Source: Phreatobacter oligotrophus | GTDB taxonomy: Bacteria > Pseudomonadota > Alphaproteobacteria > Rhizobiales > Phreatobacteraceae | Direction of reading: 5' to 3' | Assembly: GCF_003046185.1 (NCBI RefSeq) | Contig: NZ_PZZL01000008.1 | Location: 124,001 to 188,000 of the forward strand | Length of the DNA: 64,000 nucleotides | Part shown: positions 11,071 through 19,121 of the stretch, in pieces | How the letters are laid out: every line of letters begins with the position of its first letter | Position numbering within the stretch: position 1 is the stretch's first letter | Program-made: the position numbers and the translations under genes | The notes under the pieces: model-generated | Seen by the model: only the letters and a program-made list of their open reading frames with translations | Told to the model about the DNA's origin: nothing | The model's database searches: none

Positions 11071-11747
11071 TGCGCCTCGACCTGCTTCAGGCCCTCAACC
11101 GGGCCCGCGCCGATCGCCACGCGGCGGTGCTCGTCACCGATCTCGACGGGGGCGAGGCCCGTCTCGTCACCGAGGCGACGCTGGCCGGCGATCCGCTCGA
11201 GGAGCCGATCCGCGCCGCGCTGCGAACGGGGCGGAGCGGCGTGGTCGAGGGCACGCGCGCCTTCCTCACCGTGCAGGTGCCGCCGGCCAAGATGGTCATC
11301 GTCGGCGCCGTCCATATCAGCCAGGCGCTGGTGCCCATGGCGAAGATGCTCGGCTATGACCCGGTCATCGTCGATCCGCGCACGGCCTTCGCGACCCCTG
11401 AGCGCTTTCCGGACGTGACGCTCCTGGCGGAATGGCCGGACGAGGCCCTGCCGAAGCTCAAGGTCGACCGCTTTACCGCCTTCATCGCGCTCACCCACGA
11501 TCCGAAGATCGACGATCCGGCGCTGCTCCACGCCTTCGAGCGCGGCTGCTTCTATATCGGCGCCCTCGGCTCGCGGAAAACCCACGCCAAGCGCGTCGAG
11601 CGCCTGACGGGCAAGGGCGCGAGCCCCGAGGCCGTCGCCCGCATCAAGGCGCCCATCGGCCTTGCCATCGGCGCGATCTCGCCGGCCGAGATCGCCGTCT
11701 CCATCCTCGCCGAGGTGACGCAGGCCTGGCGGCAGGGCATCGCCTGA
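11070..11747 (+). CDS. XdhC Rossmann-domain protein
   Basis: 225 aa. The N-terminal part includes AAVLVTDLDGGEARLV, and the XdhC_C Rossmann domain follows: KMVIVGAVHISQALVPMAKMLGYDPVIVDPR, then FIALTHDPKIDDPALL and FYIGALGSRKTHAKR, ending in GLAIGAISPAEIAVSILAEV. This is the half normally fused to the XdhC_CoxI domain encoded just upstream; the start overlaps the previous stop by one base. Likely role is handling of Mo-MCD for CoxL. In typical XdhC the Rossmann motif reads GxGHVxxAL; here it is GAVHISQAL. Confidence 0.88.
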   Translation: MRLDLLQALNRARADRHAAVLVTDLDGGEARLVTEATLAGDPLEEPIRAALRTGRSGVVEGTRAFLTVQVPPAKMVIVGAVHISQALVPMAKMLGYDPVIVDPRTAFATPERFPDVTLLAEWPDEALPKLKVDRFTAFIALTHDPKIDDPALLHAFERGCFYIGALGSRKTHAKRVERLTGKGASPEAVARIKAPIGLAIGAISPAEIAVSILAEVTQAWRQGIA

Positions 11748-11763
11748 GGGCCGAGGAGGGGTC

Positions 11764-13368
11764 ATGCGCTTCGGTCCCGTTCCCCTCGGCGAGGCTCGCG
11801 GCGGCATTGTCGCCCATGCAGTGCGAGCCGAAGGCCTGGTGCTGAAGAAGGGCGCCCGCATCGGCGAGGCCGAGATGACCGCCCTTGCGGCGGCGGGCAT
11901 CGAGACCGTCGTGGTCGCCATGGCGGAGCCCGGCGACATGGGCGAGGACGCGGCGGCGGCCGTCATCGCCGCGGCCGTGGCGGGGGAGGGGCTTCGGGTC
12001 GATCCCGCCTTCACCGGCCGCGCCAATCTCTTCGCCGCCGAGGCCGGCGTCCTCGTCGTCGACCGCGACGGCATCGACCGGCTGAACCGCATCGACGAGG
12101 CGATCACGCTCGCAACCCTGCCGGCCTTCGCCGCGGTCGAGGCCGGCGAGATGGTCGCGACCGTCAAGATCATCCCCTATGCGGTCGCCGCCGACCGGGT
12201 CGAGGCGGCTGCGGCAGGGCCGCTGGTGCGGGTCGCGCCCTTCGTGCGGCGGCGCGTGGCGGTGATCTCGACGCTGCTGCCGGGGCTTGCCGACAAGGTG
12301 GTGGAGAAGACCCTGCGGGTGACGGCCGACCGGCTGGACCCGGCCGGCGCCAGCATCGTCCGGGAGCTGCGCGTGCCCCACGCGGCGGATGCGCTGGCGC
12401 AGGCGCTCGCCGCGGTCACGCCTGAGGCCGATCTCGTCCTCGTCTTCGGCGCCTCGGCCATTGCCGACCGGCGCGACGTCATTCCCGCGGCGTTGGAGGC
12501 GGCGGGCGGCGCGGTCGAGCATCTCGGCATGCCCGTCGATCCCGGCAATCTGCTGATGGTCGGCGCGCTGGGGGATGTGCCGGTGCTGGGAGCGCCGGGC
12601 TGTGCCCGCTCGCCGAAGGAGAACGGCTTCGACTGGGTGCTGATGCGGCTGCTCGCCGGGCTGCCGGTGACGCGGGCCGACATTACCGGGATGGGCGTCG
12701 GAGGGCTTCTCATGGAAATCGTGTCGCGGCCGCAGCCGCGCGAGGATGTGGTGCCGGTGGCGGCCACGCCGCGCATCGCCGCGCTCGTCCTCGCCGCCGG
12801 CCGCTCGACCCGCATGGGCGGGCCGAACAAGCTGCTCGCTACCATCGACGGCGTGCCGCTGGTGCGCCATGCCGCCGAGGCGGCGCTGGGGGCGGGACTG
12901 GCCGAGGTCGTGGTCGTGACCGGCCACCAGGGCGAGGCGGTGAGGGGCGCCCTCGACGGGCTCGGCTGCCGCTTCGTCGCCAATCCCGACTATGCGGACG
13001 GCCTGTCCACCTCGCTGAAGGCTGGCCTGTCGGCCCTGCCGGACGACATCGACGCCGTCGTCGTGCTGCTCGGCGACATGCCGCGGGTCTCCTCGGCGCT
13101 CGTCGCGCGGCTCGCCGCCGCCTATGGGCCCGGCGCCGGGCGCCACATCGTCGTGCCGGTGCTGGATGGCCGGCGCGGCAATCCGGTGCTGTGGGGGCGG
13201 CGCTATTTCGGCGAGCTGATGAAGGTCACGGGCGACCAGGGCGGGCGGGCCGTGCTCGCCGGCGCGCCGGAGGCCGTGGCCGAGGTCGCGGCGGAGGCCG
13301 ATGACGTCCATCTCGACCTCGACACGCCCGAGGCGCTCGCCGCCGCGGGCGGACGGATCGCCCCTTAA
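11764..13368 (+). CDS. Molybdopterin-binding / molybdenum cofactor cytidylyltransferase fusion
   Basis: 534 aa. The N-terminal ~330 residues match the MoCF/MoeA-like molybdopterin-binding domain (MRFGPVPLGEARGGIVAH, VLKKGARIGEAEM, LVLVFGASAIADRRDVIP). The C-terminal ~195 residues are a MobA/MocA-like nucleotidyltransferase with LVLAAGRSTRMGGPNKLL at 341-358 and VVVLLGDMPRVSSALV. MocA makes the cytosine-dinucleotide form of Moco needed by xanthine-oxidase-family enzymes, so the gene completes the coxSLM maturation set. It follows the XdhC gene after 16 bases with AGGAGG in the gap. Confidence 0.88.
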   Translation: MRFGPVPLGEARGGIVAHAVRAEGLVLKKGARIGEAEMTALAAAGIETVVVAMAEPGDMGEDAAAAVIAAAVAGEGLRVDPAFTGRANLFAAEAGVLVVDRDGIDRLNRIDEAITLATLPAFAAVEAGEMVATVKIIPYAVAADRVEAAAAGPLVRVAPFVRRRVAVISTLLPGLADKVVEKTLRVTADRLDPAGASIVRELRVPHAADALAQALAAVTPEADLVLVFGASAIADRRDVIPAALEAAGGAVEHLGMPVDPGNLLMVGALGDVPVLGAPGCARSPKENGFDWVLMRLLAGLPVTRADITGMGVGGLLMEIVSRPQPREDVVPVAATPRIAALVLAAGRSTRMGGPNKLLATIDGVPLVRHAAEAALGAGLAEVVVVTGHQGEAVRGALDGLGCRFVANPDYADGLSTSLKAGLSALPDDIDAVVVLLGDMPRVSSALVARLAAAYGPGAGRHIVVPVLDGRRGNPVLWGRRYFGELMKVTGDQGGRAVLAGAPEAVAEVAAEADDVHLDLDTPEALAAAGGRIAP

Positions 13369-13400
13369 CCACCGGCCTGTCTTGGTTGCTGGGGCGAATA

Positions 13401-13431
13401 AAAAAAATCCCCGGGTCGTTGGGACCCGGGG
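13401..13431 (-). terminator. Intrinsic terminator on the minus strand with no annotated gene upstream
   Basis: Perfect 9-bp stem, 13409-13417 with 13423-13431, loop of five bases; on the minus strand it is followed by seven T (plus-strand A run at 13401-13407). It therefore reads as a terminator for a minus transcript coming from the 13432-13690 region, not for the plus-strand gene ending at 13368. Confidence 0.8.
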
Positions 13432-13560
13432 CTGAATTGTCATCTCCGTGGACGCGGAGTTGTTGGATCCGTCTATGCGCGCCGCCTGACCGAAACACAA
13501 CGAAACCCGTGTCTTTACCCTACCGGTTGACCTTACCGGCTTGGTCGAGAAAAGGCTCAA
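13432..13560 (-). ncRNA. Candidate minus-strand small RNA ending at the 13.4-kb terminator
   Basis: The 13369-13696 gap (328 bases) has no convincing ORF. Read on the minus strand it holds a small hairpin with CTCCG/CGGAG arms, a short unpaired spacer and then the terminator at 13401-13431, the usual 3' architecture of a bacterial sRNA. No convincing -35/-10 pair was found, so the 5' end is a guess. A short minus ORF starting at 13498 reads on into mocA antisense and is not credible as a protein. Confidence 0.35.
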
Positions 13561-13605
13561 ATTGTCTCTGTCGGCGCCACACCGGAAACGATCCTTCCCC
13601 GCAGG

Positions 13606-13656
13606 CCGTCACCGATAGGTCATCTCACCTTCGTCGGGCCGTCACCCCGCGATCAT
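13606..13656 (+). promoter_or_regulatory. Tandem PHO-box-like sites upstream of btaA
   Basis: Two 7-4-7 units are seen: CCGTCAC-CGAT-AGGTCAT at 13606-13623 and CCGTCAC-CCCG-CGATCAT at 13639-13656. Each half resembles the PhoB half-site CTGTCAT, and all halves are phased at 11 bp (the two units are exactly 33 bp apart). PhoB control of betaine-lipid genes is established in Sinorhizobium, which fits the btaA start at 13697. The sites lie unusually close to the start codon. Confidence 0.45.
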
Positions 13657-13696
13657 ACCTCGCTCGGGATCGGCCCTCGAATCGGGATGAAGCGGC

Positions 13697-14950
13697 ATGG
13701 CCCTGGTGGCAGGCGAGACTCGCAAGGCGACCCATCACAACCTGAAGCGCGCCGTGACGCGCCATCGCCCGCTCTCCCGCGCCGGCCTGCAGGAACGTCT
13801 CTTCACGCTGATGTTCTCCGGCCTCGTCTATCCGCAGATCTGGGAGGATCCGGAGATCGACATGGAGGCCATGGCGCTCGGGGCTGACGACCATGTCGTC
13901 GCCATCGCCTCGGGCGGCTGCAACGTGCTGAGCTATCTCGTCGCCGGCCCGGCCCGTGTCACCGCGCTCGACCTCAACGAGAACCACATCGCGCTGAACC
14001 GGCTGAAGATCGCCGCCGCGCGCTTCCTGCCCGACCATCACAGCTTCTTCCGCTTCTTCGGCGAGGCCGACAGCCGCGACAATGTCGCGGCCTTTGACGC
14101 CCATCTCGCCGAGCGTCTCGATCCGGTCACCCGCGCCTATTGGGAGAAGCGCAGCCTCACCGGCCGCCGCCGCATCGAGGACTTCGCCGACAACCTCTAC
14201 CGCAAGGGCCTGCTCGGCTGGATGATCGGCACCGGCCACGCGGTGGCGCGCCTCCATGGCCGCGATCCCCGCAAGATGCTGGCGGCAACCAGCCTTGCCG
14301 AGCAGCGCGCCATCTTCGAAAAGGAACTGCGGCCGCTCTTCTCCTCCGGCCTTGTGCGCTGGCTGGTGAAGAACCCGGCCTCGCTCTACGGCCTCGGCAT
14401 TCCGCCGGCGCAGTACCGGGCGCTGCTCTCCGCCGCCCCCGAGGGCAGCGGCATGGAGGCGGTGCTGGTGGCCCGCCTGGAGCGCCTCGCCTGCGACTTC
14501 CCGCTGGAGCGCAACTACTTCGCCTGGCAGGCCTTCGGCCGGCGCTACCAGCCCGGCGGGGAAGGGGCCGTGCCGCCCTATCTGGCGGCCGAGAACTTCC
14601 CGGCCGTGCGCGAGCGCGCCGAGAGGGTCGAGGTGCGCCACGAGAACTTCATCGACCACCTCGCCGGCCTGCCCGAGGCCTCGCGCGACGTCTATGTGCT
14701 GCTCGACGCGCAGGACTGGATGACCGACGAGATGCTCAACCGCCTGTGGGCCGAGATCACTCGCACGGCGCGCCCCGGCGCCCGCGTGATCTTCCGCACC
14801 GCCGCCGAGGAGAGCCTGCTACCCGGCCGCGTGGTCCCCGAAGTCCTCGACCGCTGGCGCTATGATGCCGAGCGCTGCCGCGCCTGGACGGCGCGCGACC
14901 GTTCGTCGATCTATGGCGGCTTCCACCTCTACACCCTCGGCGCGCCATGA
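13697..14950 (+). CDS. btaA: S-adenosylmethionine:diacylglycerol 3-amino-3-carboxypropyltransferase
   Basis: 417 aa, DUF3419/BtaA family, the length reported for Rhodobacter BtaA. It transfers the aminocarboxypropyl group of SAM to diacylglycerol, giving diacylglyceryl-homoserine, the first step to the betaine lipid DGTS. Recognisable parts are FSGLVYPQIWEDPEIDMEA, the SAM-binding VVAIASGGCNVLSYL with ALDLNENHIALN, and the C-terminal VLLDAQDWMTDEMLNRLW. Its stop overlaps the btaB start (ATGA, 14947-14950). Likely induced by phosphate limitation, judged from the PHO-box-like sites upstream. Confidence 0.9.
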   Translation: MALVAGETRKATHHNLKRAVTRHRPLSRAGLQERLFTLMFSGLVYPQIWEDPEIDMEAMALGADDHVVAIASGGCNVLSYLVAGPARVTALDLNENHIALNRLKIAAARFLPDHHSFFRFFGEADSRDNVAAFDAHLAERLDPVTRAYWEKRSLTGRRRIEDFADNLYRKGLLGWMIGTGHAVARLHGRDPRKMLAATSLAEQRAIFEKELRPLFSSGLVRWLVKNPASLYGLGIPPAQYRALLSAAPEGSGMEAVLVARLERLACDFPLERNYFAWQAFGRRYQPGGEGAVPPYLAAENFPAVRERAERVEVRHENFIDHLAGLPEASRDVYVLLDAQDWMTDEMLNRLWAEITRTARPGARVIFRTAAEESLLPGRVVPEVLDRWRYDAERCRAWTARDRSSIYGGFHLYTLGAP

Positions 14951-15609
14951 CCATGCCGACCGAGGCGCTGCCGGCGGGCGAGAAGATGGATGCCATCTAC
15001 CGCTGGCAGGCGGGCATCTATGACGCCACGCGCAAGTTCTACCTGCTGGGACGGGACCCGCTGATCGCCGGACTGGCTCCGCCCCCGGGCGGGACGATCC
15101 TCGAGGTCGGCTGCGGCACCGGGCGCAACCTCATCGTTGCGGCGCGCATGCACCCCGAGGCGCGGCTCTATGGCTTCGACGTCAGCCCGGTCATGCTGGC
15201 CGAGGCGCGCAAGGCCGTGGATCGCGCGGGCCTTGCCGACCGCATCCGCCTCGCCAAGGCCGATGCGGCCACCTTTGATCCGCTGACGACCTTCGCCCGC
15301 GACGGCTTCGACCGCGTCTTCTGCTCCTACACCCTCTCGATGATCCCGCCGTGGCGGGAGGCGCTGGCCCGCGCCATGGCGGCGGTGGCGCCGGGCGGCT
15401 CGCTGCATGTGGTGGATTTCGGCGGGCAGGAGCATCTGCCGGCTGCATTCAAGTCGGCCCTGCGTGCCTGGCTTGCCCTCTTCCACGTGACCCCGCGCGA
15501 TGATTTCGCCGCCGTCTTTGGCGAGGTCGTCGCCCATGGCGGCACCGCCTGGCGGCTGGAGCGGCCCTATCGCGGCTACGCCCTCCATGCCGTTGCGTCG
15601 CGTCCCTAG
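14947..15609 (+). CDS. btaB: Diacylglyceryl-homoserine N-methyltransferase
   Basis: 220-aa class I SAM methyltransferase; motif I EVGCGTG is at residues 53-59, followed by GFDVSPVMLAEAR and FDRVFCSYTLSMIPPW. BtaB trimethylates diacylglyceryl-homoserine to DGTS. As a single domain the sequence could serve other substrates, but the 4-base translational overlap with btaA makes the assignment strong. The C-terminal PYRGYALHA ending matches this family. Confidence 0.88.
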   Translation: MTMPTEALPAGEKMDAIYRWQAGIYDATRKFYLLGRDPLIAGLAPPPGGTILEVGCGTGRNLIVAARMHPEARLYGFDVSPVMLAEARKAVDRAGLADRIRLAKADAATFDPLTTFARDGFDRVFCSYTLSMIPPWREALARAMAAVAPGGSLHVVDFGGQEHLPAAFKSALRAWLALFHVTPRDDFAAVFGEVVAHGGTAWRLERPYRGYALHAVASRP

Positions 15610-15640
15610 CCTCGCTTGACCGCCTCGCGCGGCGGGGTCT

Positions 15641-16759
15641 ATGACCCGCGCCCAGATGACCAGCGACAGCCCCACCACCGGCGCCCCCGAACTGACGGTG
15701 GTCGTGCCCAGCTACAATGAGCGCGAGAACGTGCCGGAACTGGCGCGCCGGCTCGGCGAGGTGCTGGCCGGCGTCGCCTGGGAGATGATCGTCGTCGATG
15801 ACGACAGCCCGGATGGAACCTCCGCCCTCGTCAAGGACCTGTCGCGCAGCGATCCGCGCATCCGCTGCATCCGGCGCGTCGGCCGGCGTGGCCTGGCCGG
15901 CGCCTGCATCGAGGGGATGCTGGCCTCCTCCGCGCCCGTCGTGGCGGTGATGGATGCCGATCTCCAGCATGACGAGACCATCCTGCCGGCCATGCTGGAG
16001 AAGATCCGCGGCGGGGCCGAACTGGTGGTCGCCAGCCGCAACATCGACGGCGGCTCGAAGACCGAAGGCCTCTCGCCGATCCGTCAGGCGATCTCCGACC
16101 TCGGCCGGCGCCTCTCCGACATGGTGCTGCGGGCGCCTCTGAGCGATCCGATGTCCGGCTTCTTCATGATCCGCCGCGAGATCGTCGAGGAGGTGGCGCC
16201 GCGCCTCGCCACCACCGGCTTCAAGATCCTCGCCGACATCGCCGCCTCGGTGCAGCGCGTGCCGACAGTGGCGGAGGTGCCCTTCGTCTTCCGCGAGCGC
16301 ATCCACGGCGAGAGCAAGCTCGATGCGAAGGTGGCGCTCGACTATATCGGCTTCGTCCTCAACAAGCTGTCCGGCGGGCTCATCCCGCTGCGCTTCATCT
16401 TCTTCGCCCTCGTCGGTGCCAGCGGCCTCGTCGTCCACCTCGCCGCGCTCTATGCGGGCCTGTCGCTGGGGCTGCGCTTCGAATGGGCGCAGACGGCGGC
16501 CACCGTCGTCGCCATGACCTCGAACTTCATCATCAACAACGAGTTCACCTATCGCGACGCGCGGCTGAAGGGCGGGCGCTTCTTCACCGGCCTGCTGCTG
16601 TTCTACGTCGTCTGCAGCATCGGCGCCTTCGGCAATGTCGGCGTTGCGAGCTGGCTCTATGCCGGCGACGTGGAATGGTGGCTATCGGGTCTTGCGGGCG
16701 CCATCATGGGCGCGGTGTTCAATTATGCCGCTTCCTCCGCCGTCGTCTGGCGCCGCTGA
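15641..16759 (+). CDS. GT2 polyprenyl-phosphate glycosyltransferase fused to a GtrA domain
   Basis: 372 aa. Residues ~18-240 form a dolichol-phosphate-mannose-synthase-like GT2 domain (TVVVPSYNERENVPEL, IVVDDDSPDGT, VAVMDADLQHDE with the DxD-type motif). Residues ~255-370 form a four-helix GtrA domain (LRFIFFALVGASGLVVHL, SNFIINNEFTYRD). It likely charges undecaprenyl phosphate with a sugar and may help flip it for a periplasmic transferase, probably the ArnT-like protein encoded by the overlapping next gene. An alternative start is ATG 15656. Confidence 0.88.
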   Translation: MTRAQMTSDSPTTGAPELTVVVPSYNERENVPELARRLGEVLAGVAWEMIVVDDDSPDGTSALVKDLSRSDPRIRCIRRVGRRGLAGACIEGMLASSAPVVAVMDADLQHDETILPAMLEKIRGGAELVVASRNIDGGSKTEGLSPIRQAISDLGRRLSDMVLRAPLSDPMSGFFMIRREIVEEVAPRLATTGFKILADIAASVQRVPTVAEVPFVFRERIHGESKLDAKVALDYIGFVLNKLSGGLIPLRFIFFALVGASGLVVHLAALYAGLSLGLRFEWAQTAATVVAMTSNFIINNEFTYRDARLKGGRFFTGLLLFYVVCSIGAFGNVGVASWLYAGDVEWWLSGLAGAIMGAVFNYAASSAVVWRR

Positions 16760-18272
16760 GCCGCCGCCGCCCGTCTGGGCCGGCAGCGCGCGCGCCGTCA
16801 TCCTCCTCGTCGCCGTCCTGACGGCGATCCGGCTGGTCGCGGCCGGCCATCTCGGCCTTGCTGCCGACGAGGCCTATTACTGGATCTGGTCCAAGAACCT
16901 CGCCTTTGGCTATTTCGACCACCCGCCGATGGTGGCGGTGCTGGTGCGCGCCTCCACGGCGGTTTTCGGCGACAGCCCCTTCGGCATCCGCTGGCTCTCC
17001 GTGCTGCTTGGCGCCGCGGCGAGCCTCGGCGCCTGGCGGCTGGTCTGGCGCCTGACCGATGACCGGATCGCCGCGGTCTGGGCGGCCGGCCTTGTCCAGG
17101 CGACGCTGTTCTTGGGCGCAGGCGCGCTTCTGGTGACGCCCGATACGCCGCTCGTCCTGTTCTGGACCCTGGCGCTGCTCGCCCTCGCTGAGCTCTGGCG
17201 CACGGGCCGGGGCGTCTGGTGGCTGGCGGTCGGCCTCTGCGTCGGCCTCGCCTTCGTGTCGAAATACACCGCCGTCTTTCTCGGCCCTGCCATCCTGCTC
17301 TGGCTCGCCCTGGTGCCGGAGCTGCGCCGCTGGTTCCGATCGCCCTGGCCCTATGCGGGCGGCGTGCTCTGTCTTGCCGTGATGGCGCCCGTCATCGCCT
17401 GGAACCTCGCCCAGGGCGGCGCCTCGCTCACCAAGCAGTTCGGCCGGGCGGTTCCGAAGGCCTTCGACCCGCGTTTCGTGCCGGAATTCATCGCGGGGCA
17501 GGCGGCGCTGCTGACGCCGCTGATCGGTCTCCTCGTCGTCTGGGGCCTGTGGGTGGCACTGCGCCGCACGATCCGCGATCGCAGCCCCGGCGAGACGCTG
17601 ATCACCGTCTCCGTGCTGCCGCTGGTCGCCTATCTCGTCTGGTACGGCCTCTTCGATCGCGTCCAGGGCAACTGGACGGCCTGCCTGCTTCCCGCTTCCA
17701 TTGCGGCTGCGGTGATGGGGGCGCGGGCCCTGCCGGCAGCCGGTCCGCTGGCGGCGGTGCTGCGGGCCTCCCTGCGCTGGTCGGTGGTGACCGGCGTCGT
17801 GCTTGGCCTGCTGCTGCTGCTCCACGCCGCCTTCCGCATCGCGCCTCTCGCCGTCGATCCCACCGGCCAGCTCCATGGCTGGCCGGAGGCGGCGCGCGAG
17901 GTCCAGGCGGCGGCCAACACGGCCGGCGCCGCGGTCATCGGCACGGCGAGCTACACGACCACGGCGCATCTGCGCTTCTACGGCTCGGGACGGCCGCCGG
18001 TGGTGCAGTTCGGCGAGCGCGCGCGCTACGTCATGGAGCCCGCCTTCGACCCGGCTGTCCTTGCCGGGCGGCCCGTCCTGGTGGCGGTGGAGAGCCGCCG
18101 CGTCGCCGAGGTCGAGCAGCGGCTGAAGCGCCTCTACGGATCCGTCACGCCGGCGGGTGTCGTCGAGCGGCGCTGGCGCGAGCGCTATGGCTTGGCGGCG
18201 ACGGTCGACAGCTTGCATCTGTTCCTCGCCCGCGATCCCGTCGCGGCCGGACTTCCCGATCTCGCTCAATAG
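16725..18272 (+). CDS. ArnT-like glycosyltransferase family 39/83 protein
   Basis: 515-aa polytopic membrane protein of the PMT_2/ArnT class, which uses polyprenyl-phosphate sugars to modify lipid A, glycans or proteins on the periplasmic side. The signature DEAYYWIWSKNLAFGYFDHPPM follows the first hydrophobic segment and contains the catalytic acidic residue; some ten further hydrophobic segments follow, then a soluble C-terminal part. The ATG at 16725 overlaps the GT2-GtrA gene by 35 bases, so the two are probably made together. The end overlaps the convergent BcsS-like gene by 7 bases. Confidence 0.85.
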   Translation: MPLPPPSSGAAEPPPPVWAGSARAVILLVAVLTAIRLVAAGHLGLAADEAYYWIWSKNLAFGYFDHPPMVAVLVRASTAVFGDSPFGIRWLSVLLGAAASLGAWRLVWRLTDDRIAAVWAAGLVQATLFLGAGALLVTPDTPLVLFWTLALLALAELWRTGRGVWWLAVGLCVGLAFVSKYTAVFLGPAILLWLALVPELRRWFRSPWPYAGGVLCLAVMAPVIAWNLAQGGASLTKQFGRAVPKAFDPRFVPEFIAGQAALLTPLIGLLVVWGLWVALRRTIRDRSPGETLITVSVLPLVAYLVWYGLFDRVQGNWTACLLPASIAAAVMGARALPAAGPLAAVLRASLRWSVVTGVVLGLLLLLHAAFRIAPLAVDPTGQLHGWPEAAREVQAAANTAGAAVIGTASYTTTAHLRFYGSGRPPVVQFGERARYVMEPAFDPAVLAGRPVLVAVESRRVAEVEQRLKRLYGSVTPAGVVERRWRERYGLAATVDSLHLFLARDPVAAGLPDLAQ

Positions 18273-18970
18273 GATCGCCACAGCGCGATGCCGCCATAGG
18301 CGCCGGAGCGGCCGCCGCGATCCATGGCGAAGCCGCCGGTGATGCGCAGGCCGAGGGGGCCGAAGGTGAGGCCGGTGACATGGCCGCCAAGGCGGGTGCG
18401 CAGCGTGCCGTGATGGGCGCTCAGCGTCATTTCCGGCCCGACATGGACGCCCTTGGCCATCTCGTATCCCGGCGCGATCCGCAGCGTGGCTGCCCTGAAG
18501 GGCGTCGCATAGGCGGCGAAGAGCTGGACGGACATCCGGTCTGCAGGGGTCAGCCAGGCATCCACGGCGATGGCCGGACCGAGCCGCGTGCCGGTCTGCG
18601 GGTCGGGGAGGGCAGGGGCGATCCGCCGCGTCTCCACGGCGAGGCCGGCATAGGCGGTGACGACGCCCCAGTCGCTCTTGAACCGCCAGCCCCCCATCAG
18701 CCGCGTGGTGCCGGCGATCTCGGTGAGATGAATCGGGAGTGCGGGGTCCATGCGGAAGCGGGAGAGGCCGCTGCCCGCGCTGAAGCGGAAAATGAAGCCC
18801 TTCTCCCCGATCGGCACATCCATGCCGGAGGCGAGGTGGAAGCCGTCGAAAGCGGCCTCGAAGCTGGCATAGCGCACGGTGCCGGGGGGCGGCTCGGCGG
18901 CATGGCCGGCCAGCGACGAGCCGATCAGCAAGGCGAGGCCAGCGAGAACGCGCATGGCAAAAGGTTGCAT
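18266..18970 (-). CDS. BcsS-like (cellulose biosynthesis-associated) outer-membrane protein
   Basis: 234 aa with a signal peptide (LAGLALLIGSSLAGHAA) and alternating beta strands typical of a small outer-membrane barrel, ending in Tyr. The overall pattern, from YASFEAAFDGFHLASGMD to GGIALWRSY, resembles the BcsS family found near alphaproteobacterial cellulose operons. No bcsA, bcsB or bcsZ is nearby, so it is an orphan here. The start may be ATG 18970 or ATG 18955; neither has a good ribosome site. Confidence 0.65.
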   Translation of the reverse strand: MQPFAMRVLAGLALLIGSSLAGHAAEPPPGTVRYASFEAAFDGFHLASGMDVPIGEKGFIFRFSAGSGLSRFRMDPALPIHLTEIAGTTRLMGGWRFKSDWGVVTAYAGLAVETRRIAPALPDPQTGTRLGPAIAVDAWLTPADRMSVQLFAAYATPFRAATLRIAPGYEMAKGVHVGPEMTLSAHHGTLRTRLGGHVTGLTFGPLGLRITGGFAMDRGGRSGAYGGIALWRSY

Positions 18971-19121
18971 TAGCGATGATCTGCAACCAGTCCGGCGAAG
19001 TCCGGAAACCGGCCGGGCCGTTCACCCTTTGCTAACCATCAGGGGCGCGAAATGGTGGAACGGGTGCCGTCGTCGCGTCCCGGCCCCCGGCAGTGCATCG
19101 CCCATCCTTCTGGAGGCCGCC

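Noticed and set aside
13401-13431. Terminator of the plus-strand mocA fusion gene
   Set aside because: The T-run is on the minus strand; on the plus strand the stem is followed by GCTGAATTG, not by a U-tract.
16719-19025. 768-codon minus-strand frame opposite the ArnT-like gene
   Set aside because: Composition is that of an antisense frame, and the plus strand encodes a clear ArnT-like protein.
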